This document shows, piece by piece, positions 27,529-36,715 of a stretch of DNA of 64,000 bases. The position numbers were made by a program, and so were the translations under genes. This DNA comes from Tranquillimonas alkanivorans. Lineage in GTDB: Bacteria > Pseudomonadota > Alphaproteobacteria > Rhodobacterales > Rhodobacteraceae. The notes below the pieces were generated by a model. It had not been told where the DNA came from. It made no database searches and was given only the letters and a program-made list of their open reading frames with translations. The first letter of the stretch is position 1. Each line of letters begins with the position of its first letter. The DNA is taken from the NCBI RefSeq assembly GCF_900115595.1, contig NZ_FOXA01000001.1, positions 62,001 through 126,000 on the forward strand. The letters run 5' to 3'.

Positions 27529-29693
27529 CGGCGCACCCTCAGTGCGTTGAGCGAAACCGAGATCGACGAGGTCGACATCGCCAGCGCCGCCGCCAACGGC
27601 GTGGCGAAGCCCGCCAGCGCCACCGGAATGGCCACGGCGTTGTAGGCCGCGGCGATCCCGAAGTTCTCGCGAATGCGGCGCACGGCGGCGCGGCCGGTCT
27701 CGACCGCCTCGGGGATCGCCGTCAGGTCGTTGCCCAGAAGCACGATGTCCGACACCACCCGCGCCGCGTCGAGCGCCGAGGCCGGCGAAATCGAGGCATG
27801 CGCGGCGGCAAGCGCCGCCGTGTCGTTCAGCCCGTCGCCGACCATCAGCACCCGGCGGCCCTGCGCCGCCAAGTCAGCGATGACCTGCTGTTTTTCGTCC
27901 GGCCGCACGCCGGCACGCCAGTCGCTCAGCCCCGCACGTTCGGCGGTGTCCGCGACGGCGGCGGCATTGTCGCCGGACAGCAGCATCGCCTCCACCCCCA
28001 GCGCCTCGAGCTTGCCCACCGCCTCGGCCGCGCCCGGCCGCAGCCGGTCCGTGAAGCGGAAGGCGCGATGTGCGCCGTCGCCGAGGTCGAGATAGGTCGC
28101 CGTCGCCTCAAGCATCTCGGCTTCAGTCCAGTCCGCGCGCCCCAGCCGGACGCGGCGGTCCTGCCAGCGGCCCTCGACCCCGTGGCCGGGCTGCTCGGCG
28201 ATGCCCTCGACCCGCGCCGCGGCAATGCCGCGCTCGGCCAGCGTCTCCGCCAGGCTCCGGGCCAGCGGGTGCGACGACGCCTCGGCCAGCGCGCGGGCGA
28301 CGGCCAGCGTGTCGTCGTCATGCGCAGCCAGCCCCACCGGGTCCACGCGCCCTTCGGTCAGCGTGCCGGTCTTGTCGAAGACGACGGTGTCGATCTCGGC
28401 CAGCCTTTCCAGCGCGGTGGCGGACTTCACCAGAAGTCCCCGGCGGTACAGCCGCCCGGTCGCCGCCGTGGCCACCGCCGGAACGGCGAGCCCCAGGGCG
28501 CAGGGGCAAGTGATGATCAGCGTGGCGACCGCGACGTTCAGCGCGAAGCGCACGTCGCCGGTGGCCCAGACCCAACCCACGAAGGCGAAGAGGGCCAGCA
28601 GGTGAACGGCGGGGGCGTAGATCGCGGCGGCGCGGTCGGCCAGCGGCGTGTACTTCGTGCGCGCGCCTTCGGCCAAGGCCACCAGGTCCCGCATCCGGGC
28701 CAGCGTCGTGTCCTGCCCGGCGGCGGTGACGCGGACGGTCATCAGGCCGGTCAGGTTCACCTCGCCCGCATGTACGTCGTCCCCCTGCCCCGCCGCGACC
28801 GGCAGGCTTTCGCCCGTCAGGAACGACCGGTCGATCTCGCTCGCCCCCTCGCTCACGACGCCGTCGGCGGGAAAGCGGGCGCCGGGGCGGACGCGGACCA
28901 GGTCGCCGGCGCGCAGTTCGGCCACGGCGATCACCTCCTCGCCCATGTCGGTCAGCCGCGTGGCGCGCGGGACCTCCAACGCCGAAAGCTCCTCGGCCGC
29001 GGAGCGCGCGGCGTGACGCATCCGCATGTCGAGGAAGCGCGCGCCCAGCAGGAAGAAGGTCAGCGACAGCGCCGCGTCGAAATAGGCATGCGCGCCGCTC
29101 TGCAATGTCTCGTAGACCGACAGGCCTGCGGCGAGGATCAGCGCCAGCGAGATCGGCACGTCCATGTTCAGCCGCTTCGCCGATACCGCCCGCAGCGCGC
29201 TGCGGAAGAAGGGCTGGCCCGAGAAGGCGAGCGTGGGGATGGCGATGGCGGCCGAGATCCAGTGGAACAGGTCGCGGGTGGCGTCGGTGGCGCCCGACCA
29301 CACGGCGACCGACAGCAGCATCACGTTCATCATCGCGAAGCCGGCCACGGCCAGCCGCATCAGCAGGTCACGCGACGCCCGGTCGCCCGTCCCGCTAAGC
29401 AGGGCGGCGTCGAGTTCGTGCGCCTCGTAGCCCGCGCGGCCCAAGGCCGCGACCAGCGTCTCGACCGGGACACCGGGCGCATCCACGCTCGCCCGTTTCA
29501 GCGTCAGGTTCACGCGGGCGTCGTTCACGCCCGGCACCTTGCGCAGCGCACCCTCGACGCCGGTGATGCAGGCGGCGCAGTGGATGTGGGGCAGCGACAG
29601 GAGCGTGCCGGTCGCCACCGCCGCGTCGCGCCCCGAGGGTGCGGCGGCGCACGCCCCGCAGGCGGCGGGGCTGGGGACCTCGGCAAGGCTCAT
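27525..29693 (-). CDS. ccoI: copper-translocating P1B-type ATPase CcoI
   Basis: A 722-aa heavy-metal ATPase that supplies copper for cbb3 oxidase assembly. An N-terminal CGAC motif and the HMA domain motif HIHCAAC (Cys39, Cys42) bind copper. Eight membrane helices are expected. The transport motif CPC lies in ITCPCALGLAVP, the phosphorylation motif is DKTGTLTEG, and the hinge is MVGDGLNDTAAL. The CPC motif and neighbours identify it as the FixI/CcoI type, not a general copper exporter. It overlaps ccoH and ccoS by 4 bases each. Confidence 0.96.
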   Translation of the reverse strand: MSLAEVPSPAACGACAAAPSGRDAAVATGTLLSLPHIHCAACITGVEGALRKVPGVNDARVNLTLKRASVDAPGVPVETLVAALGRAGYEAHELDAALLSGTGDRASRDLLMRLAVAGFAMMNVMLLSVAVWSGATDATRDLFHWISAAIAIPTLAFSGQPFFRSALRAVSAKRLNMDVPISLALILAAGLSVYETLQSGAHAYFDAALSLTFFLLGARFLDMRMRHAARSAAEELSALEVPRATRLTDMGEEVIAVAELRAGDLVRVRPGARFPADGVVSEGASEIDRSFLTGESLPVAAGQGDDVHAGEVNLTGLMTVRVTAAGQDTTLARMRDLVALAEGARTKYTPLADRAAAIYAPAVHLLALFAFVGWVWATGDVRFALNVAVATLIITCPCALGLAVPAVATAATGRLYRRGLLVKSATALERLAEIDTVVFDKTGTLTEGRVDPVGLAAHDDDTLAVARALAEASSHPLARSLAETLAERGIAAARVEGIAEQPGHGVEGRWQDRRVRLGRADWTEAEMLEATATYLDLGDGAHRAFRFTDRLRPGAAEAVGKLEALGVEAMLLSGDNAAAVADTAERAGLSDWRAGVRPDEKQQVIADLAAQGRRVLMVGDGLNDTAALAAAHASISPASALDAARVVSDIVLLGNDLTAIPEAVETGRAAVRRIRENFGIAAAYNAVAIPVALAGFATPLAAALAMSTSSISVSLNALRVRR

Positions 29694-30151
29694 GTGCGCG
29701 GGCTCACGAACAGTTCGAGCCGCTGGCGGAACAGCGTGCCGTCGGCGGCCTCGGCCTCGAGCCGCAGCTCCCAGTAACCGTTGCCGAGATCGGCGGGGGC
29801 CCGGAACTGTCGCCCGTCGAAGACGAAGGCCGGGGTCATGTCGTCGGCCACGTGCGTCGCCCGGCCCAGCGTGGCGTCGAGCCGCGCGGGCTCGACCACC
29901 TCGCCCCCGGGGCCGGTCACGGCCAGCAGCAGCTCGTGCCCCTCGTGGCGCAGGTCCATCGTCCAGCCCAGCGCCTCCTGGGCGGCGCGGTCGGCGTCGA
30001 AGCTTTGCGAGGCAACGTACGAATTCGCCACCTCGAGCCCCGGGAACGTCTTCACCGCGTTGACCGCCAGCGTGATGTTCACCCCGATGATGATCGCGAA
30101 CGCGCCCGCGGTGACGGCAAAGACCTGGCGGCCGGTAATCTCTCGGGTCAT
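29690..30151 (-). CDS. ccoH: cbb3 oxidase assembly protein CcoH/FixH
   Basis: A 153-aa membrane-anchored periplasmic protein. One N-terminal helix (VFAVTAGAFAIIIGVNITLAVNA) is followed by the FixH hallmark SYVASQSFDADRAAQEALGW and a beta-rich domain. It stabilises the cbb3 complex during assembly. ATG at 30151 shares one base with the ccoG stop (TGATG) and has GGAAGGA 7 bases upstream; GTG at 30154 would add one residue and cannot be excluded. Confidence 0.93.
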   Translation of the reverse strand: MTREITGRQVFAVTAGAFAIIIGVNITLAVNAVKTFPGLEVANSYVASQSFDADRAAQEALGWTMDLRHEGHELLLAVTGPGGEVVEPARLDATLGRATHVADDMTPAFVFDGRQFRAPADLGNGYWELRLEAEAADGTLFRQRLELFVSPRT

Positions 30152-31578
30152 CACTGTGTCCTTCCGTTGAAGACGCTGTCGACGTAGGCGCGGTCGCCGG
30201 TGTTCAGGTCCTCGACCCAGAACCGGACCTCGGTCGCCTCGGCCTGCGCGGGGGCCGAGCCCTCGGGCGCGGTAACGTAGACGCGTTGAAGCTTGGTTGA
30301 ATCAGCGGGCACCCAGAGCGATTCGTACGGCGTGCCCTCGACCGTCAGGCGCAGCGACGGATGGCCCGTCGCCCACATCCGGAACAGGCGTGTGTCGCCG
30401 TGTTTGTTGCGCAGGCGCACGTCATAAGTGTTGCGGATGTCGCCGTCGGACATCACCACGAACTGGGGATTGCGCACCGGGGCCACCGTCATGTCGATGT
30501 CGGGCCGGATGAACAGCGCCACCAGTAGCGCCAGCCCGATGCCGCCCCATAGCGAGGTGTAAAGCACCGTGCGCGGGCGGAAGACGTGCTTCCAGATCGG
30601 GCGCGGCTCTTCCCCCGCCCGCTCGGCCTGTTCGTCGGTCAGCGCCATGTAGTCGATCAGGCCGCGCGGCTTGCCGACCTTGTCCATCACGTCGTCGCAG
30701 GCGTCGATGCACAGCGCGCAGGTGATGCACGCCATCTGCTGGCCGTCGCGGATGTCGATCCCCATGGGGCACACGTTGACGCAGGCGTTGCAGTCGATGC
30801 AATCCCCCAGCGCCTCGGCTCCCTTGGCCTTGCGGTGCTTGCCGCGCGGCTCGCCCCGCCAGTCGCGGTAGGCGACCGTCAGCGTGTCCTCGTCCATCAT
30901 CGCCGCCTGGATGCGCGGCCACGGGCATGCATAGATGCAGATCTGTTCGCGCATGAAGCCGCCGAAGACGAAGGTCGTCGCCGTCAGCAGCGCGATCGTC
31001 AGGTAGGCCACCGGACGGGCGTCCAGCGTCACGAGGTCCACCAGCAGCGTCGGCGCATCGGCGAAATAGAAGACCCACGCCCCGCCGGTGGCCAGCGCGA
31101 TGAGGATCCACGCCGCGTACTTCGTCAGCCGCAGCCGCCACTTGCGGGCGTCCCACTTCGCCTTCCACAGCCGGACACGGGCGTTGCGGTCGCCCTCGAT
31201 CCAGCGCTCGACGAGGATGAAGAGGTCGGTCCACACCGTCTGCGGGCAGGCATAGCCGCACCAGACCCGCCCCAGCGCCGAGGTGAAGAGAAAGAGGCCG
31301 AGCCCCGCCATGATGAGCAGGCCCGCGATGAAATAGAATTCATGCGGCCAAATCTCGATCCAGAAGAAGAAAAAGCGCCGCCCGGCAAGGTCCACGAGCA
31401 CCGCCTGGTCGGGCAGGTTCGGACCCCGGTCCCAGCGAATCCACGGCAGAAGGTAGTAGATCCCGAGGGTCACCCCCATGATCCACCACTTCAGCGTGCG
31501 GAACTTGCCGGTAACGCGGCGCGGAAAAATCGGTTCGCGGGCCGCATACAGCGATCCGCTTTGTTCGGTGGAAGCCAT
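30151..31578 (-). CDS. ccoG: cbb3 oxidase accessory protein CcoG (RdxA/FixG)
   Basis: A 475-aa polyferredoxin-like membrane protein with about five helices. Cys motifs include GYACPQTVW, the ferredoxin motifs CIDCNACVNVCPMG and CITCALCIDACDDVMDK, and IYACPWPR. A C-terminal Ig-like periplasmic domain follows the last helix. CcoG reduces Cu(II) to Cu(I) so copper can enter cbb3 oxidase. It is first in ccoGHIS. An FNR-type box lies about 64 bases upstream of its ATG, consistent with induction at low oxygen. Confidence 0.96.
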   Translation of the reverse strand: MASTEQSGSLYAAREPIFPRRVTGKFRTLKWWIMGVTLGIYYLLPWIRWDRGPNLPDQAVLVDLAGRRFFFFWIEIWPHEFYFIAGLLIMAGLGLFLFTSALGRVWCGYACPQTVWTDLFILVERWIEGDRNARVRLWKAKWDARKWRLRLTKYAAWILIALATGGAWVFYFADAPTLLVDLVTLDARPVAYLTIALLTATTFVFGGFMREQICIYACPWPRIQAAMMDEDTLTVAYRDWRGEPRGKHRKAKGAEALGDCIDCNACVNVCPMGIDIRDGQQMACITCALCIDACDDVMDKVGKPRGLIDYMALTDEQAERAGEEPRPIWKHVFRPRTVLYTSLWGGIGLALLVALFIRPDIDMTVAPVRNPQFVVMSDGDIRNTYDVRLRNKHGDTRLFRMWATGHPSLRLTVEGTPYESLWVPADSTKLQRVYVTAPEGSAPAQAEATEVRFWVEDLNTGDRAYVDSVFNGRTQ

Positions 31579-31641
31579 ACGAAGACGGTCCCCTATGTCC
31601 TGTTCGCGCAGCGTATATGGACGCTGGCGGTTCAGGCTTCA

Positions 31642-31655
31642 TTGACCTGAATCAA
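31642..31655. promoter_or_regulatory. FNR box upstream of ccoG
   Basis: TTGAC-CTGA-ATCAA matches the FNR/FnrL consensus TTGAT-N4-ATCAA at 9 of 10 half-site bases. It lies 63 bases before the ccoG start, a usual distance for activation. fnrL is in the same window. Confidence 0.85.
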
Positions 31656-31659
31656 CACG

Positions 31660-32544
31660 TCATGTCGCACCCTCGCGCGCGGCCTTCCTGATCCAGGCGG
31701 CGAAGGCGCGGGCGGCGGGTCGCATGGCCGACGGCCGGGTGACGAGGTAATAGCCGCGATCCGGCATCTCGTCCTCGAACAGCACGCGGACGCGTCCCTC
31801 CTCGATGTCCGGCTCGACGAAGGCACGGGCGGTGGCCGACACGCCGTCGCCGCGCCGCACGCTTTCCAGGATCAGGTTGCCCGGCAGGTGCGTCATCGCG
31901 CCGGTGCGCTGCGCGGTGACGCCGTGCGAGGTCAGCCAGTCGTTGATCTCGGTCGTGCCGACCTCCTGCAGCCACGGCAGGTCCAGCAGGTCCGACGGCT
32001 TTTCGATCTCCCGCGCGCCGATCAGGGAGTCGGCGGCAACGACGACGAGGCTCGCGTCGATCAGCAGCTCGCTCTCGAACCCCGGCCAGTCGCCCAGCCC
32101 ATACCGGATGGCGATGTCGATGCCGCCGGGCGTCGGATCGGCGACCACGGGTGTAGGGTTCACCATGATGTCGATGCCCGGATGCACCGCGCGGAAGGCC
32201 GACAGCCGGTCCATCAGCCAGTTCGAGGCGAAAAGCGGCGTCGTGGTGATCTGAAGTGGCCGCGCGGCGTCGGCGCCCGTCAGTGCGTCGATCTCGACCC
32301 CGATGGCGCCGAAGGCGTTCAGCAGCGCCTCGGCCAGCCGGTCGCCCTCGGGCGTCAGTGTCAGGCGGCGGCCGCCCCGGTCGACCAGCATCACGCCCAG
32401 ATGCGACTCGAGCGTGCGAAGCTGCTGGCTGATCGCGGCGTGGCTGACGTTCAGCGCCGCGCCGGCCGCCGACAGGCTGCCATGCTCGGCCAGGGCCGCG
32501 AATGCGCGCAGGGCGCCGAGGGGAGGGAAGGTTCGCCAGTCCAT
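31660..32544 (-). CDS. LysR-family regulator (GcvA-like)
   Basis: A 294-aa LysR-type regulator. An N-terminal winged helix (LGALRAFAALAEHGSLSAAG through ISQQLRTLESHLG) is followed by a periplasmic-binding-like effector domain from about residue 90. The GcvA-like subgroup is suggested by PPLGALRAF and TTTPLFASNWL. ATG at 32544 was chosen because the longer frame adds unrelated residues. It is transcribed toward ccoG, inside the region between ccoNOQP and ccoGHIS, and is divergent from a 39-aa gene. A palindrome adjoins its start codon, suggesting autoregulation and control of the small gene. Confidence 0.92.
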   Translation of the reverse strand: MDWRTFPPLGALRAFAALAEHGSLSAAGAALNVSHAAISQQLRTLESHLGVMLVDRGGRRLTLTPEGDRLAEALLNAFGAIGVEIDALTGADAARPLQITTTPLFASNWLMDRLSAFRAVHPGIDIMVNPTPVVADPTPGGIDIAIRYGLGDWPGFESELLIDASLVVVAADSLIGAREIEKPSDLLDLPWLQEVGTTEINDWLTSHGVTAQRTGAMTHLPGNLILESVRRGDGVSATARAFVEPDIEEGRVRVLFEDEMPDRGYYLVTRPSAMRPAARAFAAWIRKAAREGAT

Positions 32545-32546
32545 GA

Positions 32547-32563
32547 TGTAAGTTCTGCTTACA
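32547..32563. promoter_or_regulatory. inverted repeat, probable LysR operator
   Basis: TGTAAG-TTCTG-CTTACA is a perfect 6-bp inverted repeat with a 5-base centre. It contains a T-N11-A core as LysR proteins prefer. It lies 3 bases before the lysR ATG and 84 bases before the divergent 39-aa gene. Confidence 0.65.
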
Positions 32564-32646
32564 AGTGTAATTTCTTTCCGACTGGCGCAAGGCACAGCGA
32601 GAGACGATATGGCAAGCTATCGCAACCCTTTGGCAGGAGAGAGGCC

Positions 32647-32766
32647 ATGTTCAACATCTACGCCCAGACTTTCATGATCGCCAGCCGCGCCGAGAAGCCC
32701 GCGCCGCGTCCGGCCCCCAAGCCGATCCGCCGTTGGTTCCGCCGCGCACAGGTGCGCCCGGCTTGA
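32647..32766 (+). CDS. 39-aa Arg/Pro-rich small protein, divergent from LysR gene
   Basis: A small ORF with the N-terminus MFNIYAQTFMIASRAEKPAP and a basic tail (RRWFRRAQVRPA). A strong AGGAGAGAGG site precedes the ATG and a Rho-independent terminator follows 32 bases after the stop, so it has the full signals of a gene. It shares its upstream region and a putative operator with the LysR gene, and is probably that regulator's target. I cannot assign a function; the composition suggests a nucleic-acid- or membrane-interacting peptide. Confidence 0.7.
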   Translation: MFNIYAQTFMIASRAEKPAPRPAPKPIRRWFRRAQVRPA

Positions 32767-32797
32767 GACATCGAAAACGGAAAGCGAAGCGAACGTG

Positions 32798-32831
32798 AAA
32801 GGCGCCCTCCGGACCGGACGGGTGCCTTTTT
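32798..32831 (+). terminator. terminator of the 39-aa gene
   Basis: AAAGGCGCC paired with GGTGCCTTT (one G-T pair), around a 12-14 base loop, runs into a T-tract (TTTTT at 32827-32831). Confidence 0.8.
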
Positions 32832-32847
32832 CGTGCGCTTGAAGGAT

Positions 32848-32915
32848 GCGCCGGCTCCGCGATTGCGCGAACAGGAGGCGGAGCCGGCGCGGTCAACCGG
32901 GGCCGCGACCCCGGT
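32848..32915 (-). terminator. double hairpin after ccoP
   Basis: A perfect 13-bp stem (GCGCCGGCTCCGC at 32848-32860 with its complement at 32878-32890) and a second stem (ACCGGGG 32896-32902, CCCCGGT 32909-32915) lie within 10-77 bases after the ccoP stop. There is no clear T-run. They probably end or stabilise the ccoNOQP message. Confidence 0.6.
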
Positions 32916-32924
32916 ATCTCGGTA

Positions 32925-33818
32925 TCACTCGACCTGCTGGCCGCCGCCCAAGCCGTGGACGTAGGCCGCCACCGCCTTGATCTCGGCTTCGGTCAGACCC
33001 TGCGGGCCGCGGAACGTCTCGGCCCAGGCCGGCATCACGCCGAAGCGGCTGTAGGTCACCGTCTCGGTCAGCGTGTCGACGTCGCCGCCGTAAAGCCAGA
33101 TCGCATCGGTCAGGTTCGGCGCGCCCAGGAAGTTGTCGCCTGTGCCGTCCGCGCCGTGGCAGGCCGCGCACTGCTCTTCGAACACCTGCGCGCCTTCCCC
33201 GGCCAGCGTCGCGTCATGCTCCTGCCCCGAGATGGCGCGGACGTGCTGCACCACCGCTGCGATCTGCGCATCCTCCAGGATGTCGCCGAAGGCCGGCATC
33301 TCGGAGTACCGCGCGTCCGGCGACTGCTCGTTCCGGATGCCGTGAGCGACCGTGAAGGCGATGTCGTCGATCGTGCCGCCCCAGAGCCAGGCGTCGTCCA
33401 GCAGGTTGGGGTAGCCCGGTGCTCCCGCCGCGCCCGAGCCGTGGCACTGCGAGCAGTTGTTGCGGAAGACCGCCGCGCCAGCGTTGACCGCGAAGGTCTG
33501 CAACTCGGGGTCCTGCGACAGCGAGGCGAGCTCGACCTGCGCCAGTTCCTCGACGATGGCGGCGTTCGCCTCGTCCACGGCGGCGATGTCGCGCTGCACC
33601 TGCTCGCGGGTCGAGAAGCCCAGGAGCCCCGGCGTGGCCTCGGAGATCAACGGCCAGGCGGGATAGGCGATGGTGTAGAGCACGCCCCAGACAATGGTGG
33701 CGTAGAAGGTCCACAGCCACCAGCGGGGAAGCGGGTTGTTGTATTCCTCGATCCCGTCCCAGGAATGACCCGTCGTCTCGACGTCGTGCTCGTTCTTCTT
33801 GTCGTTCTGCGTGCTCAT
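32925..33818 (-). CDS. ccoP: cbb3-type cytochrome c oxidase subunit III (diheme)
   Basis: A 297-aa diheme c-type cytochrome subunit. An N-terminal membrane anchor ([25 protein letters not shown]) follows the conserved [14 protein letters not shown]. Two heme-binding motifs, CSQCH and CAACH, lie in tandem cytochrome c domains, each with a distal-Met segment ([10 protein letters not shown] and [10 protein letters not shown]). It passes electrons from cytochrome c to the catalytic subunit CcoN. Its start overlaps the ccoQ stop by 4 bases. It is the last gene of ccoNOQP. Confidence 0.97.
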   Translation of the reverse strand: MSTQNDKKNEHDVETTGHSWDGIEEYNNPLPRWWLWTFYATIVWGVLYTIAYPAWPLISEATPGLLGFSTREQVQRDIAAVDEANAAIVEELAQVELASLSQDPELQTFAVNAGAAVFRNNCSQCHGSGAAGAPGYPNLLDDAWLWGGTIDDIAFTVAHGIRNEQSPDARYSEMPAFGDILEDAQIAAVVQHVRAISGQEHDATLAGEGAQVFEEQCAACHGADGTGDNFLGAPNLTDAIWLYGGDVDTLTETVTYSRFGVMPAWAETFRGPQGLTEAEIKAVAAYVHGLGGGQQVE

Positions 33819-34045
33819 TTGCGCACCTCTTTCACAAAGGCGGGCGGGACGTCGCAGGTGCAGTTTTCGCAGGTGCGGCAGTCCGGCTTCGGCGCGTCCT
33901 CGTGGCGGAACGGGACGTTGCCCGCGTCCTGGTGTGTGCCCCGGCTGCCCGGGCGGAACGCCCAGGCGATGGTCCCGAGGAAGAACAGCACGAGCGCCAG
34001 AAGCACCCAGCTGTCCGCGATCTCGCGCAGGATGTGATAGTTCAT
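33815..34045 (-). CDS. ccoQ: cbb3-type oxidase subunit IV (CcoQ)
   Basis: A 76-aa membrane subunit. One helix (residues 12-31, [20 protein letters not shown]) is followed by a short cytoplasmic tail. CcoQ stabilises the complex and shields it from oxygen damage. The tail holds four cysteines (Cys56, Cys59, Cys62, Cys64; pattern CxxCxxCxC), which is unusual compared with minimal CcoQ proteins and could bind metal. It lies 10 bases after ccoO and overlaps ccoP by 4 bases. Confidence 0.92.
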   Translation of the reverse strand: MNYHILREIADSWVLLALVLFFLGTIAWAFRPGSRGTHQDAGNVPFRHEDAPKPDCRTCENCTCDVPPAFVKEVRK

Positions 34046-34055
34046 CGCTGGCTCC

Positions 34056-34886
34056 TTACCGGCTGGCGTCGGCTTCGAAGGTCGAGAAATCGACCAGCGT
34101 GCCGAGCATCTGGAGATAGGCGATCAGGGCGTCCATCTCGGACACGCCGGGCTGGCCGTCGAAGTTGCGCACCTGCGCTCCCGGATAGCGTTCGAGAAGA
34201 GCGTCCACGTCGCCGAACGGGTCCACCTGCGTGAGCACGTCCTGCGCCGCGACCTCCAGCATCTCCTCGGTATAAGGGACACCGACCGCAGCGTGCGTGG
34301 CCACCACCTCGGCGGTCTGCTGCGGATCGACCCGGCGATCCAGAAGGAACGCGTAGTTCGGCATCACCGACTCGGGCACCACTGATTGCGGGTCGATGAA
34401 GTGATCCACGTGCCACTCGTCCGAGTAGCGGCCGCCGACGCGGGCAAGATCGGGGCCCGTCCGCTTCGAGCCCCACTGGAACGGGTGGTCGTACATCGAC
34501 TCGGCCGCCAGGCTGTAATGGCCATAGCGCTCGACCTCGTCCCGCATGGGCCGGATCATCTGGCTGTGGCAGACATAGCAGCCCTCGCGGACGTAGATTT
34601 CGCGCCCCGCCAGTTCCAGCGGCGAGTACGGCCGCACGCCCTCGACCTCCTCGACCGTGTTCTCGAGATAGAACAGCGGCGCGATCTCGACGATGCCGCC
34701 GATGGTCACCACGAGGAACGAGAAGACCAGAAGCAGGGTCGCGTTCTTCTCGAGGATCTTGTGCTTGTCGATGAACTTCGAGTGGTGGGGAAGTTCGTTG
34801 GGAACCTCCCCCGGCGCGTCCTTCAGCTGGCTCACCTTCGGGTCCTCGTCCGGACCCGGGATGTCCTTGCGTTCATAGTCGGTCAT
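34056..34886 (-). CDS. ccoO: cbb3-type cytochrome c oxidase subunit II (monoheme)
   Basis: A 276-aa monoheme c-type subunit. The membrane anchor ([22 protein letters not shown]) follows a charged N-terminal tail. The heme motif [12 protein letters not shown] is intact, and the [36 protein letters not shown] block is typical of FixO/CcoO. A slightly long cytoplasmic N-terminus of about 45 residues precedes the helix. It lies 13 bases after ccoN in the ccoNOQP operon. Confidence 0.97.
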   Translation of the reverse strand: MTDYERKDIPGPDEDPKVSQLKDAPGEVPNELPHHSKFIDKHKILEKNATLLLVFSFLVVTIGGIVEIAPLFYLENTVEEVEGVRPYSPLELAGREIYVREGCYVCHSQMIRPMRDEVERYGHYSLAAESMYDHPFQWGSKRTGPDLARVGGRYSDEWHVDHFIDPQSVVPESVMPNYAFLLDRRVDPQQTAEVVATHAAVGVPYTEEMLEVAAQDVLTQVDPFGDVDALLERYPGAQVRNFDGQPGVSEMDALIAYLQMLGTLVDFSTFEADASR

Positions 34887-34899
34887 CCTCCGACCCTCC

Positions 34900-36507
34900 T
34901 TATTCGGCCGGAGCCATGGCAGCGGGCGCGGTCTGCTTTGCAGGCGCGCTGCGCACGGTCATCCAGAGGTTGTAGCACATGATGATCCCGCCGGTCAGGT
35001 AGAGCACGCCGCCCAGCGCGCGGACCACGTACATCGGGAACTTGGCGCTGACGGTGTCGGCGAAGCTGTTGACCAGGAAGCCGTTGGCGTCGACCTCGCG
35101 CCACATCAGGCCTTCCATGATGCCGGTCACCCACATCGACGCGGCGTAGAGAACGATGCCGATCGTCGCGAGCCAGAAGTGCCAATTGACCAGCGACAGG
35201 CTGTACAGCCGCTCGCGGTTCCACAGGCGCGGGGTCAGGAAGTAGAGCGCACCGAAGGTGATCATGCCGTTCCAGCCCAGAGCGCCGGAGTGAACGTGAC
35301 CGATGGTCCAGTCGGTGTAGTGGCTCAGCGAGTTGACCGCGCGGATCGACATCATCGGGCCTTCGAAGGTCGACATGCCGTAGAAGCCGATCGAGACGAC
35401 CATCATGCGGATAATCGGGTCGGTGCGCAGCTTGTCCCAGGCCCCCGACAGGGTCATCAGACCGTTGATCATGCCACCCCACGACGGCATCCACAGGATG
35501 ACCGAGAACACCATGCCCAAGGTCGAGGCCCAGTCGGGCAGCGCGGTGTAGTGCAGGTGGTGCGGACCCGCCCAGATGTAGAGGAAGATCAGCGCCCAGA
35601 AGTGGATGATCGACAGCTTGTAGCTGTAGACCGGCCGCTCGGCCTGCTTGGGCACGAAGTAATACATCATCCCCAGGAAACCCGCGGTCAGGAAGAAGCC
35701 CACCGCGTTGTGGCCGTACCACCACTGGGTCATCGCGTCCTGCACGCCGGCGAAAACCTGCACCGACTTCGACCCCCAGATCGAAACCGGGAGCGCCAGG
35801 TTGTTGACGATGTGCAGCATCGCCACGGTCACGATGAACGACAGGTAGAACCAGTTCGCAACGTAGATGTGGGGCTCTTTGCGCTTGATGATCGTGCCGA
35901 GGAACACGGCCAAGTAGGCGACCCAGACGATGGTCAGCCACCAGTCCACGTACCATTCCGGCTCGGCGTATTCCTTCGACTGCGTCGCGCCCAGCAGGTA
36001 ACCGGTCGCGGCCAGCACGATGAAAAGGTTGTAGCCCCAGAACACGAACCACGACAGGTTGCCGCCCCAAAGCCGCGCCGCGCTGGTACGCTGGACCACG
36101 TAGAACGAGGTGCACAGAAGCGCGTTGCCGCCGAAGGCGAAGATCACGGCCGAGGTGTGCAGCGGACGCAGACGCCCGAAGTTTGCATAGCCCTCGGCCC
36201 AGTCGAAGTTAAGCTGCGGATAGGCCAGCTGGAAGGCGATGAAGACGCCGACGAGGAAGCCCACGACGCCCCAGCCCGCGGTGGCGATCACGCCCGCGCG
36301 CACCACCCCGTCGTTATAGCCGACGGGCGCGGCCGCGGCAGGTTTCGGTTCCTCCGTGTTGCGCAGTGTCCAGACGAACATCCCCGCCGCGATGAACATG
36401 ATGATGAGCGCGTGCACGAGGTAGGCCGGATCGCGGGCATAGTTGGCAGCGATGGCCGCCAGAACCGCGATCAAGCCCAGCGCGAGCAGCTTGACGTAAT
36501 CCCACAT
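34900..36507 (-). CDS. ccoN: cbb3-type cytochrome c oxidase subunit I (catalytic)
   Basis: A 535-aa heme-copper oxidase catalytic subunit with about 12-14 helices. It reduces O2 to water at a heme b/heme b3-CuB centre and has high oxygen affinity. Seen in sequence are the low-spin heme region [19 protein letters not shown], the CuB/Tyr helix [24 protein letters not shown], the two further CuB histidines in [13 protein letters not shown], and the heme-ligand helix [17 protein letters not shown]. It is first of ccoNOQP. A perfect FNR box lies about 100 bases upstream, so expression is probably micro-oxic. Confidence 0.98.
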   Translation of the reverse strand: MWDYVKLLALGLIAVLAAIAANYARDPAYLVHALIIMFIAAGMFVWTLRNTEEPKPAAAAPVGYNDGVVRAGVIATAGWGVVGFLVGVFIAFQLAYPQLNFDWAEGYANFGRLRPLHTSAVIFAFGGNALLCTSFYVVQRTSAARLWGGNLSWFVFWGYNLFIVLAATGYLLGATQSKEYAEPEWYVDWWLTIVWVAYLAVFLGTIIKRKEPHIYVANWFYLSFIVTVAMLHIVNNLALPVSIWGSKSVQVFAGVQDAMTQWWYGHNAVGFFLTAGFLGMMYYFVPKQAERPVYSYKLSIIHFWALIFLYIWAGPHHLHYTALPDWASTLGMVFSVILWMPSWGGMINGLMTLSGAWDKLRTDPIIRMMVVSIGFYGMSTFEGPMMSIRAVNSLSHYTDWTIGHVHSGALGWNGMITFGALYFLTPRLWNRERLYSLSLVNWHFWLATIGIVLYAASMWVTGIMEGLMWREVDANGFLVNSFADTVSAKFPMYVVRALGGVLYLTGGIIMCYNLWMTVRSAPAKQTAPAAMAPAE

Positions 36508-36606
36508 GGTTTCGTTGTCCCCTTATTTCTCCGCACGTGCGTCCAGCGGCCGGCCGCCGCGCAGATCTCGACGGCGCCTATGTGCCCGTGCCGGCCGGGC
36601 CGCACC

Positions 36607-36620
36607 TTGATCCACATCAA
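36607..36620. promoter_or_regulatory. FNR box upstream of ccoN
   Basis: TTGAT-CCAC-ATCAA is an exact match to the FNR consensus. It lies 99 bases before the ccoN ATG, in the divergent region shared with the universal stress protein gene. Confidence 0.9.
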
Positions 36621-36638
36621 GGGTCCCCGCCTATCCCG

Positions 36639-36652
36639 TTGACCTGCATCAA
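36639..36652. promoter_or_regulatory. second FNR box, nearer the stress-protein gene
   Basis: TTGAC-CTGC-ATCAA matches the FNR consensus at 9 of 10 half-site bases. It is 63 bases before the stress-protein ATG and 32 bases from the ccoN box, so each divergent gene seems to have its own site. Confidence 0.85.
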
Positions 36653-36715
36653 GGCGGGGTGTGGCCCGTTCGGCGCACGCTTGAACGTGCAGTCCGAATG
36701 TCAGGAGAAGCTGAA

